A program made the position numbers and the translations under genes. Positions 1 through 5,154 of a stretch of 5,154 nt of DNA are shown here, one piece after another. Under the pieces are notes generated by a model that saw only the letters and a list, made by a program, of their open reading frames with translations, was not told the DNA's origin and did no database searches. The number at the start of each line of letters is the position of its first letter. Positions within the stretch are counted from its first letter, which is position 1. This stretch comes from Bacillota bacterium. GTDB taxonomy: Bacteria > Bacillota > DSM-12270 > Thermacetogeniales > Thermacetogeniaceae. The stretch spans positions 1 to 5,154 of the forward strand of contig DAOURU010000107.1 in assembly GCA_030627585.1 (NCBI GenBank), read 5' to 3'.

Positions 1-693
1 AAAAGTACCCATGACAATAATATTCCCTCCTGCCACAACCTCTCCCCCGGGATTTACATCACCGAGCACTACGATATTCCCTGGGTAATAAACTCGCTGC
101 CCCGACCTGATCGTCCGCTGGACAAGAATTGTCTGCTCTTCAGAAATAATATCGGCACGGGGCTCCCGAAATGTCGTGCGATAATGAATCACGGGGATAT
201 CATCCTTTGCTGCCTTGTTGACCGTCTCCTCAGCTTCTTCTTGACTGAAGGTGATTTCTGCTTCCCCTTCAAGTGCTGCTTTTTGTTCAGAACCGGCAGA
301 ATAACTTGTTTCCTCAGAAGAACGCCGCTGCTTATTCCGCTTCTTCTTCTTCTCCCGGCCGTCCTGCCACCCCGCCGGTACCTTGGCTGCTTCCTGTCCC
401 ACTGTTCTCACCTCCCGTCCGCGCGACGAAAAACCTTCCCCTGAGCCGGGTCCCGCAAAAATTCTGCGCAGTTGGAGATTATGCAACTCAAAAACCTTTT
501 TTAAATACTCAAGCTGCTCGAATTGGAGGTCCCGGGGCCCCAGGTCCACGCTCACTTCAGACCCGGCTAAAAAGCCGTCTGCCGCAGCAAGTTGTTCTGT
601 TAATTCCTTTAAAACCGTTTGAAAATCACCCTCTGAGTCAAGGATCACCGTAAGACCGTCACGGTTTCCCTTAAACTTCACCAGTTGACTCAT
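1..693 (-). CDS. minC: Septum site-determining protein MinC, partial (3' end outside window)
   Basis: MinC blocks FtsZ polymerisation away from mid-cell and is recruited to the membrane by MinD. The frame is open from ATG 693 to the left edge, giving 231 visible residues without a stop. The N-terminal FtsZ-inhibitory domain covers about residues 1-80 (FKGNRDGLTVIL at 7-18, then LQFEQLEYLKKVFELH at 56-71). The C-terminal beta-helix, which dimerises and binds MinD, begins near residue 188, with the hallmark RTIRSGQRVYYPGNIVVLGD (193-212) and NPGGEVVAGGNIIVMG (214-229). Probably some 50-60 residues are missing. Between the domains lies a linker of about 108 residues with a basic run (KKKKRNKQRR, 115-124) and then a Glu-rich part; in Bacillus subtilis, as I recall, the linker is only a few dozen residues. 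A TTG four codons upstream is an alternative start. The next gene outside the window is expected to be minD. Confidence 0.95.
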   Translation of the reverse strand, partial: MSQLVKFKGNRDGLTVILDSEGDFQTVLKELTEQLAAADGFLAGSEVSVDLGPRDLQFEQLEYLKKVFELHNLQLRRIFAGPGSGEGFSSRGREVRTVGQEAAKVPAGWQDGREKKKKRNKQRRSSEETSYSAGSEQKAALEGEAEITFSQEEAEETVNKAAKDDIPVIHYRTTFREPRADIISEEQTILVQRTIRSGQRVYYPGNIVVLGDVNPGGEVVAGGNIIVMGTF

Positions 694-708
694 TGCCGAC
701 CGCAATGT

Positions 709-714
709 CCCTCC
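709..714 (-). promoter_or_regulatory. Ribosome binding site ahead of minC (start ambiguous)
   Basis: GGAGGG on the coding strand is the only strong Shine-Dalgarno in the gap. It lies 3 bases before an in-frame TTG (705-703) and 15 bases before an in-frame ATG (693-691). One spacing is short and the other long, so the site does not settle the start; a TAA at 735-733 closes the frame upstream, so only these two starts are realistic. Confidence 0.6.
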
Positions 715-770
715 AGTCCTTTCTCTGAAAGCTTATTTTCTACTTCTTTCCTCTTGATTCCTGCTGTAAA

Positions 771-794
771 AAACAAAAAATGAAACAAAAAATT
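771..794. repeat. Two tandem copies of a 12-base A-rich unit
   Basis: The plus strand reads AAACAAAAAATG followed directly by AAACAAAAAATT, identical at 11 of 12 positions. It lies in the middle of the AT-rich gap before minC. It may simply reflect slippage in low-complexity DNA; curvature or protein binding is speculation. Confidence 0.75.
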
Positions 795-880
795 CCTCGT
801 TTTTCCAGCTTTTTTTGCTTTCATTTGACAATTCCGGATAAAATTCCGCATAACAAAAACCTTTGCTTGGAAATAACTTT

Positions 881-3205
881 TTAAACCCCTTCAGCCGGCG
901 TGCTTTCACTACCGGATGCATCTGCAGCCCCATCAGATGCAGGGGACTGCTCGCCGTTTAGCACGGCCCCGCCGGACTGCGCCCCGCCTGGCTCATTTGT
1001 ATCGGGGGCCGGCTGGTTCTCCCCGGGCGTCCCGCTTGCTGCGGGGGCCTCCCCATCTTCCGGGAGCGGTTCGCTTGGGCCGGGCGACGGCTGGTTCCCT
1101 CCGGGGGGCTGATTTTGATCAGGGGGGGATGAGGGAGGATTTTCGCCTGCACCCTCTTCACCGGCAGCCTCCCGGCCAGGATCCCCTTGACCCGCAGCCT
1201 CTTTTTTATCTTTATTTAAACCGAAATACTCTGCAAAAACATCCTTCGCGATGGGGCCCGCAGACTCCGAACCGTGGTACCCGTACTCGATGATTCCCGC
1301 AAAGGCGATTTCCGGATCCTCCACAGGGGCAAAGGCGATAAAAACGCCGTGGTAGAGATCTTTATCTTCCCCCCGCCCGGCTTGTGCGGTCCCGGTTTTT
1401 GCTCCGACTTTTACGGGAAAATTGTAGAAAAGCCAGGAGCCGGTCCCGCCGGGAGCGGTAACGCCGGCCATTGCTTTCCGGACGGTTTCCATCGTTTCTC
1501 TGGAAATGTCCACCCTGTGCACCACACGCGGCCCAAACCGGGCGATGACCCTACCCTTGCAGTCCTCAATCCGCTGCACGAGGTAGGGCCGCATCCGCTT
1601 GCCGCCGTTGGCGAGGGTCGCCACGTAGTTCGCCAGCGCGAGCGGGGTAAACTCGTTCGCCCCCTGGCCAATAGCCATATTGAAGGTTTCAAAGGAGTGC
1701 CAGTCCACATTCCAGCCTTTTCTGCGGTACTCGGCGCGCAGCTCCTGCTCCTCCTCCCTTTTCCGGGCAAGGACGCGCTCCCTTTCGGCGGGGCTTTCCG
1801 TCCGGGCGAGGAGCCTCTCATATTTCTTCTCCAGCCTGGCCCGCTCCTCCCGGTACCACTTTTCCCTTATCGGCCCATACCTGGCCCGCTTCCTGGCAGG
1901 GCTCGACAGGATCCCCGTTACCTCCCCGGGAATGTCAATGCCGGTGGGTTCATCCAGGCCAAACTCGTGGGCCACCTTTGCCATCATTTCCGCTCCCGCC
2001 CGGCGCCCCGCCTCAATGAAGTAGACGTTGCAGGAACCGGCCATAGCCCGCATAAAGTCAACCGTACCGTGAGCCTTCCAGCACCCTGTAAAAGGGGAAA
2101 GCCAGTAGGAACCCTTGCAGGTGACCAGGTCGTCAAGCGTGACCCGGCCCGATTCCAGGGCCGCCATCCCGGTGATCGGTTTAAAGGTCGAACCGGGGGG
2201 ATAGCGGCTGCTGATCGCCCGGTTGACCATTGTCGGCTCCTCATCCGGAGGAGGGTTGAGATACTCTTTGACGGCTGCAACCGAAACCGGGGGAACCAGC
2301 CTGTTGGGGTCAAAGCCGGGGCGGCTCGCCATCGCTAAAACCGCGCCCGTGCGGACATCTAAAAGCACCGCCGCCCCCGCTTTTGTGGGATATCCGTCTT
2401 TGCGCAGTTTTGCAAGGGTCTTATCCATACTCGTCTCGAGCGTTTTTTGAAGCTCATAATCGAGTGTTAGAACCAGGCGATTCCCCTTCTCGGGAGGTAC
2501 AGTAACCAGGTCTTTGCGAGAAATCGGCCTTCCCCGCACGTCAACCTCCACCTGCTGGAATCCGTTCTGACCCCGGAGGTGCTTTTCATACTGGGCTTCC
2601 AACCCGAATTTGCCAACCAGGTCCCCTAATTTATATTTTTCGCCGCGCATTTTTTCCAGTTCCGCGCTGCTGATTTCTCCAACATAACCGAGGATATGGC
2701 CGGCCAGCGAGCCCTCCGGGTAAAAGCGCACAATTTCTTTTCCAATCACAACCCCGGGCAGCTCCTGACGCCTTTCCTCCAGCCGTGAAACCACCTCCAT
2801 CGAAACATCCCGCTTGATGACAACCGGCTCGTAGGGGCGCCCCTTGTGCTCCACAAGCAACTTTTTGATGTAAGCGGCGTTAATTTCCGGATAGGTATCG
2901 CTCAGAAGGGCCTCCAGATTCTTAATCGTTTGCTCCAGCTCTTCAACCTCGCCCTGCTGCCTCACCAAAGAAATAGTATTGACAATTTTGCTTCCTGCCA
3001 GGACTTTGCCGTTCCGGTCGACAATATCACCGCGGGGAGCGCGGATCGGCAAAAATCGAAACTGATTCTGCTCTGCCTTCGTTTTGTAAACAGGCGCTTC
3101 CAGCAACTGCAGGGCTGCGAGCCGCAGGCCCAAAATCGCAAAGACAGCAATAATAAGTCCTTTAAAAAATTTATACCTGCCTTCAAGCCGGCGGTCTACC
3201 ATCAT
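881..3205 (-). CDS. mrdA: Class B penicillin-binding protein 2 (elongasome D,D-transpeptidase)
   Basis: PBP2 cross-links new peptidoglycan outside the membrane during side-wall growth, working with RodA and MreBCD. The 774-residue product has a short cytoplasmic N-terminus, one membrane anchor (about 14-35), the dimerisation/pedestal domain (about 50-240, with RAPRGDIVDRNGKVLA at 55-70) and the transpeptidase domain (about 270-660). All three catalytic motifs are present: SxxK as STFK (nucleophile Ser339, Lys342), SxN as SCN (391-393) and KTG (603-605). Two parts are unusual. A highly charged, probably helical insertion (437-497) lies between the second and third motif, and a 111-residue disordered tail rich in Pro, Gly, Asn and Glu (664-774) follows the last domain, making the protein longer than the common 600-700. 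Cys363, Cys375, His379 and Cys392 may form a metal site. Start: two adjacent ATGs (3205, 3202); the second has the better spacing to GGGTGAG. Position after mreD favours PBP2 over the related SpoVD/FtsI. Confidence 0.95.
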   Translation of the reverse strand: MMVDRRLEGRYKFFKGLIIAVFAILGLRLAALQLLEAPVYKTKAEQNQFRFLPIRAPRGDIVDRNGKVLAGSKIVNTISLVRQQGEVEELEQTIKNLEALLSDTYPEINAAYIKKLLVEHKGRPYEPVVIKRDVSMEVVSRLEERRQELPGVVIGKEIVRFYPEGSLAGHILGYVGEISSAELEKMRGEKYKLGDLVGKFGLEAQYEKHLRGQNGFQQVEVDVRGRPISRKDLVTVPPEKGNRLVLTLDYELQKTLETSMDKTLAKLRKDGYPTKAGAAVLLDVRTGAVLAMASRPGFDPNRLVPPVSVAAVKEYLNPPPDEEPTMVNRAISSRYPPGSTFKPITGMAALESGRVTLDDLVTCKGSYWLSPFTGCWKAHGTVDFMRAMAGSCNVYFIEAGRRAGAEMMAKVAHEFGLDEPTGIDIPGEVTGILSSPARKRARYGPIREKWYREERARLEKKYERLLARTESPAERERVLARKREEEQELRAEYRRKGWNVDWHSFETFNMAIGQGANEFTPLALANYVATLANGGKRMRPYLVQRIEDCKGRVIARFGPRVVHRVDISRETMETVRKAMAGVTAPGGTGSWLFYNFPVKVGAKTGTAQAGRGEDKDLYHGVFIAFAPVEDPEIAFAGIIEYGYHGSESAGPIAKDVFAEYFGLNKDKKEAAGQGDPGREAAGEEGAGENPPSSPPDQNQPPGGNQPSPGPSEPLPEDGEAPAASGTPGENQPAPDTNEPGGAQSGGAVLNGEQSPASDGAADASGSESTPAEGV

Positions 3206-3210
3206 CGCTG

Positions 3211-3217
3211 CTCACCC
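3211..3217 (-). promoter_or_regulatory. Ribosome binding site of mrdA overlapping the mreD stop
   Basis: GGGTGAG on the coding strand contains the TGA stop of mreD and ends 5 bases before the first ATG and 8 before the second ATG of mrdA. Sharing of stop and ribosome binding site suggests re-initiation by ribosomes finishing mreD. Confidence 0.5.
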
Positions 3218-3757
3218 ACGATAATCCACGTACATGTGCACGGGATCGACTCCGGGAGGTTCCGGGCGGGCAACCAACCGGGCAAAGGGACGGAAGAGAA
3301 AAACTCCCAGCAGGGTGTTGTAAAGCGCGCCCATGATGATATCGTACCATAAAAGAGGGATCGTAAAGGAAAAGATGCCGATTATGCTCCGCCCGAGCAA
3401 AAAAACCGCACCGGAGAAAAGGCTCCCCAAAAAAACGAGAAAAAGCGGAACAAGCGGGTTTTTTTTATAGACCTTTCCCTCCAGATAGCCGACGGTATAA
3501 CCCGTAAGCAGCCCGCTGAGAGCCTGGATGCCGAGATGCCGGCCCACCAAAAGATCCTGCGCGAGGCCAACCGTAAAACCAACTGCCCCGCCGCCTTGAG
3601 AACCGTAAAAGAGGGCGGTAAAAATGGTTAGGATCAGGAGTAAATCAGGCATGATCCCTCCTACCCGGAGGAAAGGAATGACGGTGGTCTGGAGAACGAA
3701 TGAAACAAAGAGAACCAGGACTAAAAGAATTATTCGCCTTTTCTTTCCCGCTTTCAC
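3212..3757 (-). CDS. mreD: Rod-shape-determining membrane protein MreD
   Basis: MreD is a polytopic inner-membrane partner of MreC and PBP2 in the elongation complex. The product is 181 residues, close to the usual 160-180. A basic start (KKRR, residues 5-8) leads into a first membrane helix (about 9-29), followed by the family signature: PDLLLI (37-42) and GFTVGLAQDLLVGRHLGIQAL (60-80, a helix carrying the conserved Gln-Asp). Further hydrophobic helices lie at about 83-92, 102-124 and 133-155. A short polar tail follows. I chose the GTG at 3757-3755 because it sits behind a strong purine-rich Shine-Dalgarno and gives a family-typical length. The frame could extend to an ATG at 3979, but that would overlap the 3' end of mreC by 137 bases and add a basic, non-membrane stretch unlike MreD. 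The stop lies 6 bases before mrdA, so the two are probably coupled. Confidence 0.93.
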   Translation of the reverse strand: MKAGKKRRIILLVLVLFVSFVLQTTVIPFLRVGGIMPDLLLILTIFTALFYGSQGGGAVGFTVGLAQDLLVGRHLGIQALSGLLTGYTVGYLEGKVYKKNPLVPLFLVFLGSLFSGAVFLLGRSIIGIFSFTIPLLWYDIIMGALYNTLLGVFLFRPFARLVARPEPPGVDPVHMYVDYRG

Positions 3758-3842
3758 CCTCCAGCTCCCCCTCCCCCGGATCCAGCGCTGCTGGTGCTTT
3801 GAAATCAAACCCCTGTCTTCTGGAAACTGCTCCGTTTTGCTT
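3758..3842 (-). other. mreC-mreD spacer with small hairpin
   Basis: These 85 bases separate mreC from the chosen mreD start, a loose gap in an otherwise tightly packed block. They hold a perfect 5-bp hairpin with a 3-base loop (CCAGC-AGC-GCTGG on the minus strand, 3794-3782) and, next to it, the G-rich ribosome binding site of mreD. The hairpin is not followed by a run of T, so it is not an intrinsic terminator. The mreD frame stays open through this stretch, so a longer N-terminus cannot be fully excluded. Confidence 0.55.
3765..3777 (-). promoter_or_regulatory. Purine-rich ribosome binding site of mreD
   Basis: The coding strand reads GGGGGAGGGGGAG, ending 7 bases before the GTG start of mreD at 3757. 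A further GGAGG directly abuts the GTG and is too close to act for it. This site decides the start, since the frame is open for a further 74 codons upstream without a better signal. Confidence 0.65.
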
Positions 3843-4757
3843 TTATGAAAATTCGAAATCGGGATGAACTTCGTCCTGGTATGCGGCCTGCTCCGGCTCC
3901 GTCGCGCTCTCTTCGTAAAGCACAGGCTCCGGGACATGATGAATTTCGGTAATGATAAAAAGCTCTTCCAAGCGGTCAAAGTCTACATAGGGCTGAACAA
4001 GGGCGTATTTATCCAGTTCGTTCCCCTCGTTCTCCATTTTCAGGATCTTCCCGATGGGGATTCCGCGCGGGAACACCCCCCCTAAACCTGAGGTAATAAC
4101 CGCCTGCCCCTTCTCCAGTTTTGCGTCATAGGGAAGGTGGACCATTCTCAGGAGCCCCGGCTTGTCTTTGCCCCCTTCAACGACCCCAATGGTCCGGCTT
4201 TCCTGCACCATCGCCCCAACCGCACCTTCCAGGTCAAGAATCAGGAGAACGCGGGCGCTGTGGGAGGTTACGGCTGTCACCCGCCCCACAAGGCCGGCAT
4301 CGGAAACAACCACTTGATTTTTCCGCACCCCATCCTCACTTCCCCTGTCTACAACAAGGGTGCTGTACCAGTTGCTCGGGGCACGGCCGATCACCCGCGC
4401 GCCTAAAAGAGTGAAACGCCTGGTGTTGCGCTCTTTAAAGTCGAGAAGGCGCAGCAGCCTCCGGTTTTCGTAAACATACTCACGCAAGCGGTTATTTTCC
4501 CAGGTCAACTCGCGCAGCTGCTGTTTTAAAAGAGCGTTTTCTTGCTGCAGGTGGCGTATCCCCTCAAAATACTTAAAAAAAGAGGCAACGCCGCTCCAAA
4601 CGTGCATCACTCCACCTTGCAGCGGCACCAGGATCTCCTGGAAAGGATTAACTGCTACTCCTGCTGAAAGGCTGGCAGTAAAACGAGCAAAACCCAGACA
4701 GAGAACAGTTATGATCAAAAGAATGACAATGTTCCTGCGCAAGGGCGGCCGGTGCAA
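3843..4757 (-). CDS. mreC: Rod-shape-determining protein MreC
   Basis: MreC is a single-pass membrane protein of the elongasome; its extracellular beta domain contacts and activates PBP2. The 304-residue product shows the expected order: basic N-terminus with RR at residues 7-8, one membrane segment (about 9-28), a coiled coil rich in Gln, Glu and Leu (about 65-105), then the MreC beta domains (about 118-272) with RAPSNWYSTLVVDRGSEDGV (125-144), GLVGRV (155-160) and GGVFPRGIPIGKI (226-238). An acidic tail rich in Glu follows (about 275-304). The start is TTG at 4757-4755: an in-frame TGA at 4766-4764 closes the frame just upstream, and no ATG or GTG lies before the membrane segment. A second TTG at residue 6 is possible. 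The Shine-Dalgarno is weak (AGGGTG, partly within the mreB stop region, about 9 bases upstream). The gene starts 13 bases after mreB, so translational coupling is likely. Confidence 0.96.
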   Translation of the reverse strand: MHRPPLRRNIVILLIITVLCLGFARFTASLSAGVAVNPFQEILVPLQGGVMHVWSGVASFFKYFEGIRHLQQENALLKQQLRELTWENNRLREYVYENRRLLRLLDFKERNTRRFTLLGARVIGRAPSNWYSTLVVDRGSEDGVRKNQVVVSDAGLVGRVTAVTSHSARVLLILDLEGAVGAMVQESRTIGVVEGGKDKPGLLRMVHLPYDAKLEKGQAVITSGLGGVFPRGIPIGKILKMENEGNELDKYALVQPYVDFDRLEELFIITEIHHVPEPVLYEESATEPEQAAYQDEVHPDFEFS

Positions 4758-4770
4758 AAGAAATCACACC

Positions 4771-5154
4771 CTAACTCAACTTTTTCGAGGGCAAAAGGAT
4801 CCGCCGTAAAACTTCAATGTTTTCCAGGACCTTCCCCGTACCCAAAGCCACCGCATATAAAGGCTCTTCGGTAAGGAAGACGGGAATCCCTGTTTCCTCG
4901 CGGACCAGTTTATCCAGGTGGCGCAGCAAAGACCCCCCGCCCGCGAGTACAATCCCCCGGTCCATAATATCTGCTGCCAGTTCCGGCGGTGTCTTCTCAA
5001 GACAGATCTTAATCGCCTCAATAATGCTTATCACTGTCTCAGCAAGAGCCTCTTGGACTTCCTTGGCGGTAATCGCCACAGTTTTCGGCAATCCGGTTAC
5101 TAAATCACGTCCCCGCACCTCGTAAGTCGCTTCATCTTCATCTTCATCCCGGAC
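4771..5154 (-). CDS. mreB: Rod-shape-determining actin homologue MreB, C-terminal part (5' end outside window)
   Basis: MreB is a bacterial actin that binds ATP and forms membrane-attached filaments steering lateral cell-wall synthesis. The 127 visible codons run in frame from the right edge to a TAG stop and represent about the last third of a protein usually near 340 residues. Seen in the sequence: the family signature [13 protein letters not shown] (visible residues 14-26), the helix ending [15 protein letters not shown] (53-67), and the adenosine-binding loop [17 protein letters not shown] (67-83), followed by the conserved ALGTGK near the end (103-108). The position directly before mreC favours MreB over the paralogues Mbl or MreBH. 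One oddity is an acidic run, DEDEDE, at visible residues 3-8, encoded by a perfect hexamer repeat just before the [11 protein letters not shown] signature. The true start is not visible. The identification is very secure; the paralogue assignment rests on context. Confidence 0.96.
   Translation of the reverse strand, partial: VRDEDEDEATYEVRGRDLVTGLPKTVAITAKEVQEALAETVISIIEAIKICLEKTPPELAADIMDRGIVLAGGGSLLRHLDKLVREETGIPVFLTEEPLYAVALGTGKVLENIEVLRRILLPSKKLS
5131..5148 (-). repeat. Three perfect tandem copies of GATGAA inside mreB
   Basis: On the coding strand the hexamer GATGAA occurs three times without interruption and encodes Asp-Glu three times. Because the unit is six bases, gain or loss of a copy would keep the reading frame and change only the length of the acidic loop. 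That this is a variable site is inference; only the repeat is seen. Confidence 0.85.

Larger units (their letters stand above)
694..880. other. AT-rich gap between mrdA and minC
   Basis: These 187 bases separate mrdA from the minC start. Positions 721-880 are about 31% GC, far below the flanking genes. I looked for a terminator behind mrdA and a minus-strand promoter ahead of minC and found neither convincingly: no stem of useful length precedes a T run, and no TTGACA/TATAAT pair with 16-18 bases between them faces minC. The stretch contains many A/T runs and a 12-base tandem repeat. Read-through transcription from mrdA into minC is the simplest reading, with the AT-rich leader possibly keeping the minC ribosome site unstructured (inference). 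Confidence 0.6.

Noticed and set aside
184..653. Overlapping plus-strand frames at the left end
   Set aside because: They are antisense to the minC linker and N-terminal domain; the minus strand gives an uninterrupted MinC with clear family motifs.
801..820. A/T-rich short inverted repeat (AGC-TTTTTTT-GCT) as terminator of mrdA
   Set aside because: The stem is only 3 bp with a 7-base loop, too weak for an intrinsic terminator on either strand.
825..854. TTGACA ... CATAAC on the plus strand, 18 bases apart, as a possible promoter
   Set aside because: The -35 box is perfect but the -10 matches only 4 of 6 positions in AT-rich DNA, and it would drive antisense RNA into mrdA with no gene to serve. 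Chance occurrence is likely.
733..933. 66-codon frame on the minus strand bridging the end of mrdA and the AT-rich gap
   Set aside because: It begins inside mrdA in another frame, has no clear ribosome site, and its second half merely translates A/T tracts (FFVSFFVFY). It resembles no family I know. It ends 39 bases before the minC ATG, so a leader peptide is conceivable but unsupported.
1274..2338. Long open frame of 354 codons on the plus strand
   Set aside because: It is exactly antisense to the transpeptidase region of mrdA, rich in Gly, Pro and Arg as expected for the complement of GC-rich DNA, shows no domain I recognise, and overlaps the PBP2 catalytic motifs on the other strand.
3782..3794. 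Hairpin CCAGC-AGC-GCTGG as a terminator between mreC and mreD
   Set aside because: The stem has only 5 bp and no T run follows on the minus strand; it also lies inside a co-directional gene cluster.
3758..3979. Extended N-terminus of mreD from an ATG at 3979
   Set aside because: It would overlap the 3' end of mreC by 137 bases and add 74 mostly basic polar residues absent from MreD proteins; the GTG at 3757 has a strong ribosome site and gives the usual length.

Overview
The window carries one co-oriented gene block on the minus strand, read from the right edge to the left: mreB (3' part) - mreC - mreD - mrdA (PBP2) - minC (5' part). All five identifications rest on conserved motifs in the translated sequence. 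Nothing on the plus strand looks like a real gene; the long plus-strand frames are antisense shadows of the GC-rich mrdA and mreC.

Organism: the order mreBCD, then a class B penicillin-binding protein, then min genes, fits rod-shaped Bacillota of the clostridial/Peptococcaceae-Moorella type (recalled knowledge, not a search). GC-rich coding sequence, GTG/TTG starts and purine-rich Shine-Dalgarno sites agree with this. The genus cannot be read from the window.

Layout: 5154-4771 is the last 127 codons of mreB. After 13 bases comes mreC (4757-3843, TTG start). An 85-base spacer with a small hairpin and a G-rich ribosome binding site leads to mreD (3757-3212, GTG start). Six bases later mrdA begins (3205-881). 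It encodes a 774-residue PBP2 with a charged helical insertion in the transpeptidase domain and a 111-residue Pro/Gly/Asn/Glu-rich tail. A gap of 187 bases (694-880), AT-rich over most of its length, precedes minC (693 to beyond position 1), which is cut by the window edge before its C-terminal beta-helix ends.

Together the genes encode the elongation machinery (MreB filament, MreC/MreD membrane scaffold, PBP2 transpeptidase) followed by the septum-placement inhibitor MinC, so side-wall growth and division-site selection are probably co-expressed. No promoter or terminator could be supported in the window; the main promoter probably lies upstream of mreB, outside it. I found no mobile element, RNA gene, CRISPR array or new multigene system. 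The unusual points are lineage-specific protein elaborations: the PBP2 insertion and tail, a possible Cys/His metal site in PBP2, the long charged MinC linker and a short repeat-encoded acidic loop in MreB.
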